Shown piece by piece: positions 53,270 to 62,649 of a stretch of DNA of 64,000 nt. How positions within the stretch are numbered: the first letter of the stretch is position 1; every line of letters starts with the position of its first letter. Position numbers and translations under genes: made by a program. The DNA lies in NCBI GenBank assembly GCA_902589185.1, contig CACIRZ010000001.1, positions 1-64,000 on the forward strand, written 5' to 3'. This stretch comes from an uncultured SAR116 cluster alpha proteobacterium (lineage in GTDB: Bacteria; Pseudomonadota; Alphaproteobacteria; Puniceispirillales; Marisalimonadaceae). The notes under the pieces are model-generated. The model worked only from the letters and a program-made list of their open reading frames with translations. It did not search any database and was not told where the DNA came from.

Positions 53270-53809
53270 ATGTATGCAGTAGTTAAAACCGGTGGAAAAC
53301 AATATCGCGTTCAAAAAGAGGATGTGGTTTTAGTTGAAAAACTTAACGCTAACGATGGTGATCAGTTAGTGCTTGGTGATGTGTTAATGGTAGGTGATGG
53401 CAAAAAAGTAACACTAGGAACCCCGCTTGTTAATGATGCTGCAGTAATGGCTCAAGTTATTAGACAAACTCGTGGTCCAAAAATTACAATGATATATAAA
53501 CGTAGGAGAAAGAATAGTAGAAGAAAACAAGGTCATAAACAAGATCTTACACTTCTTAAAATAATTGATATAGCTGAAACTGGTGGATCTAAGTTATCTC
53601 CCAAAAAAGCTACCGTTAAGACAACTGAACAAAAGACTAAAGTTGAGGCTAAACCAAAAACTGAAACCCCGTCTAAAGTAGTTGAAGAAAAAGTTAAAAA
53701 AGAAGTTAAAGCCAAGACAACCCCAAACAAGAAAACTGATACAAAAACAAAATCAGCTTCTACAAAAACTGATACAAAAGTTAAAACAAAAAAAACTACT
53801 AAAAAATAG
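53270..53809 (+). CDS. rplU: Ribosomal protein L21 with Lys/Thr-rich tail
   Basis: The start is set at 53270 (MYAVVKTGGKQYRVQ), the invariant L21 N-terminus. Residues 1 to about 105 form L21 ('KITMIYKRRRKNSRRKQGHKQDLTLLKI'). A further 75 residues form a low-complexity tail of Lys, Thr, Pro and Ala with repeated TKT units. Such tails occur on alphaproteobacterial L21. It binds 23S rRNA in the large subunit. rpmA follows after 14 bases. Confidence 0.95.
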   Translation: MYAVVKTGGKQYRVQKEDVVLVEKLNANDGDQLVLGDVLMVGDGKKVTLGTPLVNDAAVMAQVIRQTRGPKITMIYKRRRKNSRRKQGHKQDLTLLKIIDIAETGGSKLSPKKATVKTTEQKTKVEAKPKTETPSKVVEEKVKKEVKAKTTPNKKTDTKTKSASTKTDTKVKTKKTTKK

Positions 53810-53823
53810 TAAAGGATTAACAA

Positions 53824-54093
53824 ATGGCACATAAAAAAGCAGGCGGTAGTTCTAGAAATGGTAGAGACTCAGCTGGAAGAAGATTAGGTGTTAAAAAGTT
53901 TGGAAGCGAAGCAGTCGTTGCTGGCAATATTATAATTAGACAACGTGGTACAAAGTATCACCCAGGTTTGAACGTTGGAATGGGAAAAGATCATACAATT
54001 TTTTCACTTATAGATGGCCATGTTAAGTTTAAAGAACATAAAGGTAAAAAAATGTTTGTTTCTGTAGAACCAATAAAACAAGCAGCTGAATAA
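53824..54093 (+). CDS. rpmA: Ribosomal protein L27
   Basis: 89 residues, full length. It begins '[25 protein letters not shown]', the conserved N-terminus that reaches the peptidyl-transferase centre, and has '[22 protein letters not shown]'. A clear terminator follows. Confidence 0.97.
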   Translation: MAHKKAGGSSRNGRDSAGRRLGVKKFGSEAVVAGNIIIRQRGTKYHPGLNVGMGKDHTIFSLIDGHVKFKEHKGKKMFVSVEPIKQAAE

Positions 54094-54117
54094 TCTAACC
54101 TTTATTTTTTGAACTTT

Positions 54118-54145
54118 GGAATAGCTTTATTAGCTATTCCTTTTT
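54118..54145 (+). terminator. Intrinsic terminator after rpmA
   Basis: GGAATAGCT and AGCTATTCC pair as a perfect 9-bp stem with a 5-base loop and are followed by TTTTTC. It separates the ribosomal pair from obgE. Confidence 0.85.
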
Positions 54146-54191
54146 CATTTAAACTCTTTTCATCTAGAATACTATATATTAGGGTTTTATT

Positions 54192-55235
54192 ATGAAGTTT
54201 TTAGATCAAGCTAAAATCTATATAGCTAGTGGGCATGGTGGACCTGGATCTATTTCTTTTAGAAGAGAAGCACATGTTCCCTTTGGTGGGCCAGATGGCG
54301 GCAATGGTGGCCGAGGGGGCGACGTAATTGCTTTGTGTTCCGATGGTCTCAATACACTTATAGATTTTCGTTATCAACAACATTTCAAAGCCAGACCTGG
54401 AGAGGGTGGCAAAGGTAGAGATAGAAGTGGAATAAGTGGCAAAGATATTATTTTAAGGCTTCCTGTTGGAACACAGATATTAGATGAAACAAATAATTTT
54501 ATATTAGCTGATATGACAAAAATTGGGCAAAAAATTATTTTAGCTAAGGGAGGTGAAGGGGGTAAAGGTAATGCTTTTTTTAAAACTTCTGTAAATCAAG
54601 CACCAAGAAAAGCACAACCTGGAGGTCCATTTGAAGAAAAATGGATTTGGCTTCGACTAAAATTAATAGCAGATATAGGCTTAATAGGACTACCAAATGC
54701 AGGTAAAAGCACTTTACTTTCTAGAATTACAGCAGCTAAACCTAAAATAGCCGACTACCCCTTTACAACACTTCATCCAAATCTTGGGGTAGTAAACCAA
54801 GATAATATGGAATTTGTAATAGCGGATATTCCTGGATTAATAGAGGGTGCTCATGAAGGATCTGGCTTAGGTCATAGATTTTTAGGTCATGTTGAACGTT
54901 GCCAAGGATTATTGCATCTAATAGACGTTACCTCTAAAGATATTAAAAAGGATTACCTTACGATTATTCGTGAAATTAAAGCATATGATAGTAATTTATC
55001 GAAGAAAAAACAAATCTTAGTTTTAACAAAATGCGATGCTGTTGAAGATAAAAAAGTTAAGTCTGCGAAAGAAATTTTAACAAAACTGAATGTAGATAAT
55101 GTTATTAATATTTCTTCAGTTTCAGGAGAAAATATTACTTACCTAATTAGAGAGTTACAAAACTTTATAGTAAAGATGAAAAATAAAGAAAACAGTAAAG
55201 ATCAAAGAAAAAAGATTATAACTTGGTCTCCATAA
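54192..55235 (+). CDS. obgE: GTPase ObgE/CgtA
   Basis: 347 residues. The glycine-rich Obg domain (1 to about 158) includes 'GGPGSISFRREAHVPFGGPDGGNGGRGGDV'. The G domain follows with G1 'GLPNAGKST', G3 'DIPGLIEGAHEGSGLGHRFL' and G4 'LTKCD'. No C-terminal OCT domain is present. It acts in late 50S assembly and stress signalling. proB begins 3 bases after the stop. Confidence 0.96.
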   Translation: MKFLDQAKIYIASGHGGPGSISFRREAHVPFGGPDGGNGGRGGDVIALCSDGLNTLIDFRYQQHFKARPGEGGKGRDRSGISGKDIILRLPVGTQILDETNNFILADMTKIGQKIILAKGGEGGKGNAFFKTSVNQAPRKAQPGGPFEEKWIWLRLKLIADIGLIGLPNAGKSTLLSRITAAKPKIADYPFTTLHPNLGVVNQDNMEFVIADIPGLIEGAHEGSGLGHRFLGHVERCQGLLHLIDVTSKDIKKDYLTIIREIKAYDSNLSKKKQILVLTKCDAVEDKKVKSAKEILTKLNVDNVINISSVSGENITYLIRELQNFIVKMKNKENSKDQRKKIITWSP

Positions 55236-55238
55236 AGA

Positions 55239-56375
55239 ATGTCACAAATGAAAAAAGAAAATTTAATAAAAGACTCAAAAAGAATTGTAATAAAAATAGG
55301 CTCCTCACTTTTGATAGACAAAAATGAGGATAATCTTAAAAGTGAGTGGCTAAGGTCTTTAGCTCAAGAAATAAATCAACTTATTAAACAAAAAAAAGAA
55401 ATTATAATAGTTTCCTCAGGATCAATTGCACTTGGTCAAAAACAATTGAAACTAAGAGGCAATTTATCTTTAGACGAAAAACAAGCCGCTGCTGCAACAG
55501 GTCAGGTAAGCCTAGCTCATGCTTGGAAAGAGATTATGGAAAAATTTGGCCTCAATATAGCACAAATTTTACTTGCACCTGACGATACTGAGACAAGAAG
55601 AAAACATCTAAATGCACGAGCGACGTTATTAAAACTTATTGAATTACAAGTAATTCCTGTAATTAATGAAAACGATACTGTCTCTACTGAAGAGATTAGA
55701 TTTGGAGACAATGACAGGCTGGCAGCAAGAGTTGCACAAATGTGTAGCGCAGATTTACTTATATTACTGTCAGATATAAATGGTCTTTATTCTTCTGATC
55801 CCAATAAGAATAAGGGGACAATATTTATAGAAAAAATTCCTGATATTACAGATGAAATTGAAAGAATGGCAGGCCCACCAATGACAAGCATGTCATCTGG
55901 GGGTATGGTTACCAAAATTGCTGCCGCTAAAATAGCCACCAAAGCAGGATGTCATATGATCATTTGCAATGGACACTTTAATAGTCCTTTATCAAAGTTA
56001 GAAATTGATGGAACGCAATTTAGTTGGTTTAGTGCGATCGAAAAACCATTAAACTCAAGAAAACAATGGATTTCTGGTGCATTGCAAGTTAAAGGAAAAA
56101 TAACTATAGACAAGGGTGCGGCCGAGGCTATGAAAAAAGGTTTTTCTATGTTGTCTGCTGGTATAATTAGTACAGAAGGCAACTATGAAAAAGGTGATTT
56201 GATACAAATAGTAGATGAACAACAAAACTTTGTAGGAAAAGGCTTAATACACTTTAATAATTCTGAAGTAGATTTAATTAAAGGATCAAAAAGTAATGAT
56301 ATTGAATCTATCTTAGGCTACAGAGGTAAGGACGAAGTTGTCCACAGGGATGATCTAGTACTAGAAAAAAAATAA
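55239..56375 (+). CDS. proB: Glutamate 5-kinase
   Basis: 378 residues: an amino-acid kinase domain ('RIVIKIGSSLLIDK', 'IIIVSSGSIALGQKQL', 'PVINENDTVSTEEIRFGDNDRLAARVAQM', 'GTIFIEKIPDI') followed by a C-terminal PUA domain from about 280. It phosphorylates glutamate in the first step of proline synthesis. proA follows 9 bases later. Met4 is an alternative start. Confidence 0.96.
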   Translation: MSQMKKENLIKDSKRIVIKIGSSLLIDKNEDNLKSEWLRSLAQEINQLIKQKKEIIIVSSGSIALGQKQLKLRGNLSLDEKQAAAATGQVSLAHAWKEIMEKFGLNIAQILLAPDDTETRRKHLNARATLLKLIELQVIPVINENDTVSTEEIRFGDNDRLAARVAQMCSADLLILLSDINGLYSSDPNKNKGTIFIEKIPDITDEIERMAGPPMTSMSSGGMVTKIAAAKIATKAGCHMIICNGHFNSPLSKLEIDGTQFSWFSAIEKPLNSRKQWISGALQVKGKITIDKGAAEAMKKGFSMLSAGIISTEGNYEKGDLIQIVDEQQNFVGKGLIHFNNSEVDLIKGSKSNDIESILGYRGKDEVVHRDDLVLEKK

Positions 56376-56384
56376 GAGTAAAAA

Positions 56385-57650
56385 ATGAGTGATAGCAATA
56401 TTTTTGAATATATAAAAAATATAAACAGAAAATCAAAAGAAGCTTTTGATGTCATCTCTATAAGCAGTTCAAAAGATAGAAATTTAGCTATATTAAATAC
56501 ATCTAAAATTATAAAAAAAGAACAAGAGGAGATCCTTAAAGCAAATAAAATTGATATTGAAAATGCTAAAAAAAAGCAACTTAACAATGCGTTTATTGAT
56601 AGGCTTTTTCTGGACAATAAAAGAATTGATAATATTGTCGAGGGTTTAAAGCAAATTTCAGAAATGAGTGATCCAATAGGTGTTGAGATATCAAAATGGA
56701 TACAACCAAACGGTCTAAATATTTCAAGAGTTTCAGTTCCATTGGGCGTAATTGGCATTATTTACGAATCGAGACCTAATGTAACTATTGATGCTGGTAG
56801 CCTATGCATTAAATCTGGCAACACAGCAATACTTAGAAGTGGATCTGACTCGATTAATTCTTCTAAAATATTAGCTAAATGCATTCAAAAAGGCCTAGAA
56901 AGTGCCAATTTACCTGGCAACTCTGTACAATTGGTTGAAAATACCGATAGAGAGGCTGTTTCAGCGATGCTTACATCGACTGGAGAAATTGACATAATCA
57001 TACCTCGTGGAGGGAAATCTCTTGTTAAAAAAATTCAAGATGAAGCAAGAGTTCCTGTCTTCGCTCACTTGGAAGGAATATGCCATATTTATGTAGATAA
57101 AGATGCAGATATAAACAAAGCAATAAAAATCATAATAAACGCAAAAATGAGAAGAACAGGGATATGTGGTGCCTTAGAAACTTTACTTGTAGATAGAGAT
57201 ATCTCTGAAAAAGCAGTACCAATCATAGTTAAAAAGTTAATTGAATCAGGATGTCATATTAGAGGGGATATTGAGACAAAAGAAATTGTAAATGAAATTG
57301 AATTAGCATCTGAAAAAGACTGGCATACTGAATATCTTGACGCTATTTTATCCGTAAAATTAGTCGATGGTGTATCAGGAGCTATAGACCACATTAGTAA
57401 ATATTCATCAAACCATACAGAATCTATCATAACTGAAAATATAAAAGTAGCTGAGACTTTTCTTACTAATGTTGATAGCGCGATTGTTATGCATAACACT
57501 TCAACTCAATTTGCAGATGGAGGAGAATTTGGAATGGGTGCAGAAATAGGGATATCTACAGGTAGAATACATGCTAGAGGTCCAGTAGGAGCTGCTCAGT
57601 TAACTAGTTTTAAATACATCGTTAGAGGAAATGACCAAATACGTGAATAA
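56385..57650 (+). CDS. proA: Gamma-glutamyl phosphate reductase
   Basis: 421 residues, aldehyde dehydrogenase superfamily. 'SVPLGVIGIIYESRPNVTIDAGSLCIKSGNTAILR', 'IPRGGKSL' and the catalytic Cys in 'MRRTGICGALETLLV' are diagnostic of ProA. It reduces gamma-glutamyl phosphate with NADPH, the second step of proline synthesis after ProB. Its end overlaps nadD by 20 bases. Confidence 0.96.
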   Translation: MSDSNIFEYIKNINRKSKEAFDVISISSSKDRNLAILNTSKIIKKEQEEILKANKIDIENAKKKQLNNAFIDRLFLDNKRIDNIVEGLKQISEMSDPIGVEISKWIQPNGLNISRVSVPLGVIGIIYESRPNVTIDAGSLCIKSGNTAILRSGSDSINSSKILAKCIQKGLESANLPGNSVQLVENTDREAVSAMLTSTGEIDIIIPRGGKSLVKKIQDEARVPVFAHLEGICHIYVDKDADINKAIKIIINAKMRRTGICGALETLLVDRDISEKAVPIIVKKLIESGCHIRGDIETKEIVNEIELASEKDWHTEYLDAILSVKLVDGVSGAIDHISKYSSNHTESIITENIKVAETFLTNVDSAIVMHNTSTQFADGGEFGMGAEIGISTGRIHARGPVGAAQLTSFKYIVRGNDQIRE

Positions 57651-58290
57651 AGATCTGAAAGTAAATTTTAAAAATAGTATTCCAATATGTTATTCTTACT
57701 CTAGAAAAAGAAAAATCGGTATTTTAGGCGGTTCATTTAATCCAGCACATATTGGACATATCCACATTACTAATACTGCACTTATAAATCTTGGATTAGA
57801 TGAGATCTGGTGGCTGGTCGCCCCTCAAAATAGATTAAAATCTAGTTCAGATATGGAGCATTTTGACAAAAGACTGAGTTATGCTAGGCTGATTACAAAA
57901 AATATTTCTTATATAAAAGTCTTAGACCTTGAACAAAAAAATAAGCTATATGCCACATACAGAACAGTCAATTTTTTAAATCAAAGAACACGAAAGGTAA
58001 AATTTATTTGGCTAATGGGAAGTGATATTTTAGATAATTTAAATAAATGGCTTTATCCTAATATAATAGCTCAGAATATTCATATTGCAGTTATTTCTAG
58101 ACCAGGTTTCGTAAATTCTTTTTTAAACACCTCAAAAATTCCATATCTTGGGAAAAAACTTAAATCACATAAAAGTAGAATTATATTTTATAAAAAAAAA
58201 CCTATCTGGGTTTTTTTAAAGAATAAATTATTATCTATCTCATCATCGGAGATAAGAAAAACTAAAACTTGCACTAATGGGATTATATAA
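57631..58290 (+). CDS. nadD: Nicotinate-nucleotide adenylyltransferase
   Basis: 219 residues. The nucleotidyltransferase motif 'GILGGSFNPAHIGHIHI' begins near residue 29, and the C-terminal 'SISSSEIRKT' is the second signature. The 28-residue N-terminal extension overlaps proA; a later start is not excluded, but there is no internal ATG before the motif. It joins ATP to nicotinate mononucleotide in NAD synthesis. Confidence 0.93.
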   Translation: MTKYVNKDLKVNFKNSIPICYSYSRKRKIGILGGSFNPAHIGHIHITNTALINLGLDEIWWLVAPQNRLKSSSDMEHFDKRLSYARLITKNISYIKVLDLEQKNKLYATYRTVNFLNQRTRKVKFIWLMGSDILDNLNKWLYPNIIAQNIHIAVISRPGFVNSFLNTSKIPYLGKKLKSHKSRIIFYKKKPIWVFLKNKLLSISSSEIRKTKTCTNGII

Positions 58291-58664
58291 TGCAAAAAAC
58301 AAAAAGTTTATCTTCTAAAGAATTATTAAAATTTACATTAAAATCGTTGGAAAATGACAAAGGAATAAACATTGTAAGTATTGATCTGATAGGAAGAAGT
58401 AGCATTGCGGATTATATGATAGTGGTAAGTGGGAATACTGTCAGACAGGTAACTGCTATGGCAAATAACCTAATAAAAAAATATAAAGAAATAGGCCTTC
58501 GCCTATCATCTCCAGAGGGGATGTCAAATGGAGATTGGGTTTTAATTGATGCTAATGACATTTTAATTCATATTTTTCGACCAGAAGTAAGAGAATTTTA
58601 TAGTTTGGAAAAAATGTGGGAAAAAAAACAAGATAATATATCAAATGACGCTATAAAAAAATAA
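58290..58664 (+). CDS. rsfS: Ribosomal silencing factor RsfS
   Basis: 124 residues of the RsfS/Iojap family. 'VSIDLIGRSSIADYMIVVSGNTVRQVTAMANNL' and 'GDWVLIDANDILIHIFRPEVREFYSLEKMW' are diagnostic. It binds L14 and prevents subunit joining in starvation. Its ATG shares the last base of the nadD stop codon. Confidence 0.96.
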   Translation: MQKTKSLSSKELLKFTLKSLENDKGINIVSIDLIGRSSIADYMIVVSGNTVRQVTAMANNLIKKYKEIGLRLSSPEGMSNGDWVLIDANDILIHIFRPEVREFYSLEKMWEKKQDNISNDAIKK

Positions 58665-58665
58665 A

Positions 58666-59115
58666 ATGAAATATAGAATTTCAACAGTTGGTAAAATTAA
58701 AAGTAATGATGAAGACATAATTACTAGAAAGTATCTTCAGAGAATTAAAAATATTGAATTAAAACAATATGAAGTTAAAACAAAAAATAAAGAAAAAAAA
58801 TTAGAAGAAGAAGCTGATAAGTTAATTAATTCAACACCTAAAAATGGTAAATTGATCTTGCTTGATGAAGAAGGTGAGAATATATCTAGCGCAGACCTAG
58901 CAAAATTAATATTAAATTGGAGTAATAATAACATAACAAGTGTAAATTTTGCGATTGGTGGTGCATTTGGAAATGGTATGAAAATTAAAACAACAGCTGA
59001 TAAAATTATTGCTTTTGGTAAACTTACTTGGCCACATCAAATGGTTAAAATGATGATTGCTGAACAAATTTACAGAATAGAAACTATTATTCAAGGTCAT
59101 CCTTACCATAAATAA
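58666..59115 (+). CDS. rlmH: 23S rRNA pseudouridine1915 N3-methyltransferase
   Basis: 149 residues of the SPOUT family. 'LILLDEEGENISSADLA' and 'VNFAIGGAFGNG' form the knotted SAM site, and 'QMVKMMIAEQIYRIETIIQGHPYHK' is the conserved C-terminus. The family GGxxG motif reads GGAFG. It follows rsfS by one base. Confidence 0.96.
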   Translation: MKYRISTVGKIKSNDEDIITRKYLQRIKNIELKQYEVKTKNKEKKLEEEADKLINSTPKNGKLILLDEEGENISSADLAKLILNWSNNNITSVNFAIGGAFGNGMKIKTTADKIIAFGKLTWPHQMVKMMIAEQIYRIETIIQGHPYHK

Positions 59116-59138
59116 AAATTTCTTATTGGATTTAATTG

Positions 59139-60671
59139 ATGAAAAACAGAAAAAATAAACCAATCGTTTTATGTATAATGGATGGCTGGGGAATTAACGA
59201 AAATATTGAAAATAATGCTGTAGCATTAGCAAAAACTCCAAATGTAGATTTTTTAAATAAAACATTTCCATATTCAACCCTAGATGCGTCTGGTGTAGAT
59301 GTTGGATTGCCTATAGGTCAAGTAGGAAACTCTGAGGTTGGCCATATGAACCTTGGTTCTGGAAGAGTGGTACTACAAACTCTACCAAAGATAAATAAAG
59401 CTTTTGACAACAATGAAATTGAAAAAAATAACAATTTTCAGAATTTTTTGTTAAATCATAATAAAAATAAGACTGTCCATCTGCTTGGTTTGTGTAGTGA
59501 TGGTGGAGTACATTCTCATTCAAGTCATATGATTGAAATGTCAAAACTTTTAGAAAAAAATAAATGTAAAACTTGGTTACACATTTTTTCAGATGGGCGA
59601 GATTGTTCTCCAAAACAATTAGGCCAGCATATAAAAAAATTTGAAATGTCCCTCCCAAAAAATATAAAAATAGCCTCACTTGTAGGTAGATACTACTCAA
59701 TGGATAGGGATAATAGATGGGAGAGAATAAAAAAGGCTTTTGATCTTATTGTATACGGAAAATATGACAGAAAGTTTCCTAATATATCAGAAGGATTAGA
59801 AGAAGCGTATAAAAACAACGAAACTGACGAATTTATTTCACCAACTCTGATTGGGAATTATAAAGGTTTTAAAGATGGTGATAGCTTAATTATGGTCAAC
59901 TTTCGGGCAGACCGAGTTAGAGAGTTATTAACAGCATTACTAGATCCTACATTTAGAGAATTTGAAAAAGATATTAATACACCAATTTTATCAAACAATC
60001 TTGGAATGACAGAATATTCAACAGAATTATCAAAATTTATTAATTCTATTTTTGTAAAAGAAAATATTAAGAACACACTTGGGGAGGTCATATCAAAAGC
60101 TAATTTAAAACAATTGAGACTAGCTGAAACAGAAAAATATCCTCATGTTACTTTCTTTTTTAATGGAGGCAACGAAACTGTTTACCCAGGCGAAACTAGG
60201 GTAATGATACCCTCACCCAAAATATCTACCTATGATTTACAACCTGAAATGTCCGCAAAGAAAGTAGAGACTAAATTGATATCTTCTATAAAAAATAAAA
60301 CTTATGATCTAATTGTAATTAATTTTGCAAATCCTGACATGGTTGGACATACAGGTGATTTAAAGGCAGCAATTAAAGCTGTGGAAACCGTTGATAGTGC
60401 AATTGGAAATATAAAAGATATAATAATTAAATATGATGGTCTCATGTTATTAACCGCAGACCATGGAAACTGCGAAATTATGTTTGATGAAACAATGAAC
60501 TTACCTCATACCTCGCATACGTGTAATAAAGTTCCCTTAATACTAATTTCTAAAAATAATGATTATAAGTTAAGAGATGGAAAATTAGCTGACATTGCTC
60601 CAACAATTTTAGAGCTTATTTCTATCAAAACACCCGAAAACATGAGTGGGAAATCACTTTTAGTAAAATAA
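59139..60671 (+). CDS. gpmI: 2,3-bisphosphoglycerate-independent phosphoglycerate mutase
   Basis: 510 residues from the ATG at 59139; the tracked TTG one codon earlier is not needed. Alkaline phosphatase superfamily: 'LCIMDGWGIN', nucleophilic Ser in 'GQVGNSEVGHMNLGSGRVV', 'SDGRDCSP', 'GRYYSMDRDNRWER', 'NFRADRVRELL' and 'TADHGNCE'. It interconverts 3- and 2-phosphoglycerate using manganese. Confidence 0.96.
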   Translation: MKNRKNKPIVLCIMDGWGINENIENNAVALAKTPNVDFLNKTFPYSTLDASGVDVGLPIGQVGNSEVGHMNLGSGRVVLQTLPKINKAFDNNEIEKNNNFQNFLLNHNKNKTVHLLGLCSDGGVHSHSSHMIEMSKLLEKNKCKTWLHIFSDGRDCSPKQLGQHIKKFEMSLPKNIKIASLVGRYYSMDRDNRWERIKKAFDLIVYGKYDRKFPNISEGLEEAYKNNETDEFISPTLIGNYKGFKDGDSLIMVNFRADRVRELLTALLDPTFREFEKDINTPILSNNLGMTEYSTELSKFINSIFVKENIKNTLGEVISKANLKQLRLAETEKYPHVTFFFNGGNETVYPGETRVMIPSPKISTYDLQPEMSAKKVETKLISSIKNKTYDLIVINFANPDMVGHTGDLKAAIKAVETVDSAIGNIKDIIIKYDGLMLLTADHGNCEIMFDETMNLPHTSHTCNKVPLILISKNNDYKLRDGKLADIAPTILELISIKTPENMSGKSLLVK

Positions 60672-60761
60672 AAGTTATAATTAAATTTTTCTATAGTAGC
60701 TGTACTAAATATATTCTATATTATGATTTTACGCTTTCAACTTAAATTAAGGCCTGATCAA

Positions 60762-62132
60762 ATGATTAAAAAAATCTATATTGATAATAAGATTAATATT
60801 TTTTTAGCATTTTTTTTAGTTTTTAGTATCTGTTTGATTGAGAGCAATATAGCTAGAGCTGAAAATCGTCAAGAAACCTACAAACAGCTAAATCTTTTTG
60901 GTGATGTTTTTCAAAGAGTTCAAGAACAATACGTAGAAGAAGTTACAGACAAGAAACTTATTGAGTCTGCAATTTCAGGAATGCTTCAATCTCTTGATCC
61001 ACACTCCTCTTATTTAAGTCCAGAATCATATAAAGACATGCAGGTAAAGACCAAAGGAAAATTTGGTGGCTTAGGCATCGAAATAACTATGGAAGATGGT
61101 GTGGTAAAGGTTGTCTCACCCATAGACGAAACTCCAGCAGCTAACGCAGGTATGAAGTCGGGAGATTTAATTATTGGGATAAATGGAGAATCAATCAGAG
61201 GACTCTCGATAAATGATGCAGTTTCACAACTTCGAGGGCCTGTTGGAAGTAAGGTTGTTATAACTGTTGTTCGTGATAAAAAAGATCCTTTTGAAATTGA
61301 GATAATTAGAGACGTTATAAAAATAAGATCTGTTAGACATAACATTATTAAAAATATAGGTTATGTACGTTTAACTACCTTTTCGGATACAACAACTTCT
61401 GGTCTAGAAAACTCAGTAGATGAAATAAAAAAAGAACTTGGAAAGAAATTTCAAGGACTAATACTAGATTTAAGAAATAATCCAGGAGGCCTTTTAAACC
61501 AATCAATTTCAGTTACTGACTCTTTCTTAAACCAAGGAGAAATAGTGTCAACCCAAGGAAGAAAAGATGATGATACTTCAAGAATTTTTGCAAAAAAAGG
61601 TGATATAATTGACGGCAAACCAATGATAGTTCTCATCAATAGTGGATCAGCATCTGCTAGCGAAATTGTAGCAGGAGCACTCAAAGATCATTCAAGAGCA
61701 ATCATAGTTGGTACTCGCAGTTTTGGAAAAGGATCGGTTCAATCTATAATTCCTTTAGCAGGTAATGGTGCAATGAGACTTACAACTGCAAGATATTACA
61801 CACCTAGTGGTATATCAATACAAGCCAAAGGTATTGAACCAGATATTGTTGTAGAAGCTGGTATAACTGAGTTAACTAAACAAATGCCAGCAAATAGGAG
61901 AGAAGAAAATTTAAGAGGAGCCTTGGATAAAAAAGAACAAGATACAAAAAAAGATAGTACTGATAAACCAGAATTAACTCCAGTTGAAAAACTTTTACAA
62001 GATAATCAAATATCTAGAGCAGTTGACCTTATAAGAGGAATTAATTTGTTCAGTAATAAAAAGAAAACAACTTCTACGGCAAAAATCATAAAAAAACCTA
62101 TCAAAAATAAAGTTAGTAGTTTTATCAATTGA
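60762..62132 (+). CDS. ctpA: S41 carboxy-terminal processing protease
   Basis: The start at 60762 (MIKKIYIDNK) gives a better signal peptide than 60723; either is possible. About 456 residues. The PDZ domain ('GKFGGLGIEITMEDGVVKVVSPIDETPAANAGMKSGDLI') is followed by the S41 core with Ser in 'INSGSASASEIVAGAL' and Lys in 'GTRSFGKGSVQSI'. A Lys/Asp-rich tail ends the protein. It trims periplasmic proteins. rppH overlaps its stop. Confidence 0.93.
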   Translation: MIKKIYIDNKINIFLAFFLVFSICLIESNIARAENRQETYKQLNLFGDVFQRVQEQYVEEVTDKKLIESAISGMLQSLDPHSSYLSPESYKDMQVKTKGKFGGLGIEITMEDGVVKVVSPIDETPAANAGMKSGDLIIGINGESIRGLSINDAVSQLRGPVGSKVVITVVRDKKDPFEIEIIRDVIKIRSVRHNIIKNIGYVRLTTFSDTTTSGLENSVDEIKKELGKKFQGLILDLRNNPGGLLNQSISVTDSFLNQGEIVSTQGRKDDDTSRIFAKKGDIIDGKPMIVLINSGSASASEIVAGALKDHSRAIIVGTRSFGKGSVQSIIPLAGNGAMRLTTARYYTPSGISIQAKGIEPDIVVEAGITELTKQMPANRREENLRGALDKKEQDTKKDSTDKPELTPVEKLLQDNQISRAVDLIRGINLFSNKKKTTSTAKIIKKPIKNKVSSFIN

Positions 62133-62644
62133 ATATAATAAAAAATAATATTCCTCTTTCAGAAAGACCTTATCGCTCTTGTGTTGGCTTAATGGTCTTT
62201 AACAAAGAAGGAAACGTCTTTTGTGGACAAAGACTTGATAACAAAGCTGAAGCATGGCAATTACCACAAGGAGGTATTGATAAAGGGGAAATACCTATTG
62301 AAGCTGGATATCGAGAATTAAAAGAAGAGACCAGTATAATTAATGTTGAGTTCGTAAGCGAATATCCAGAATGGTTGAATTATGATATTCCTTTACCATT
62401 AGCAGACAACCTTTGGGAAGGAAAGTTTAGAGGACAAACACAAAGGTGGCTTTTATTTCATTTTATGGGTGAGGATAAAGAAATAGATATTAATACTAAC
62501 CATCCAGAATTTAAGGACTGGATTTGGCTTGATCCACAATTATTGCCTGAAAAAGCAATTTCATTTAAGAAAAATGTTTACAGAAAAATCAATGAAATCT
62601 TCATTCCCATGATCAATAACTTTAACGCGTCAAACTATAATTAA
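62129..62644 (+). CDS. rppH: RNA pyrophosphohydrolase
   Basis: 171 residues from a TTG that overlaps the ctpA stop (TTGA). The Nudix box is 'GGIDKGEIPIEAGYRELKEETSI' (G-x5-E-x7-RE-L-x-EE), and 'LSERPYRSCVGLMVFNKEGNVFCGQR' opens the domain as in RppH. It removes pyrophosphate from mRNA 5' ends to start decay. The Box glycine after EE is Ser, as often in this family. Confidence 0.92.
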   Translation: MNIIKNNIPLSERPYRSCVGLMVFNKEGNVFCGQRLDNKAEAWQLPQGGIDKGEIPIEAGYRELKEETSIINVEFVSEYPEWLNYDIPLPLADNLWEGKFRGQTQRWLLFHFMGEDKEIDINTNHPEFKDWIWLDPQLLPEKAISFKKNVYRKINEIFIPMINNFNASNYN

Positions 62645-62649
62645 TTATT

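Noticed and set aside
53533-53832. 99-aa minus-strand Val/Phe-rich ORF
   Set aside because: Antisense of the low-complexity L21 tail; hydrophobicity comes from reading Lys/Thr codons backwards.
56318-56758. 146-aa minus-strand ORF
   Set aside because: Antisense to the proB end and proA start, both fully recognised.
59311-59700. 129-aa minus-strand ORF
   Set aside because: Antisense to gpmI, which has all catalytic motifs.
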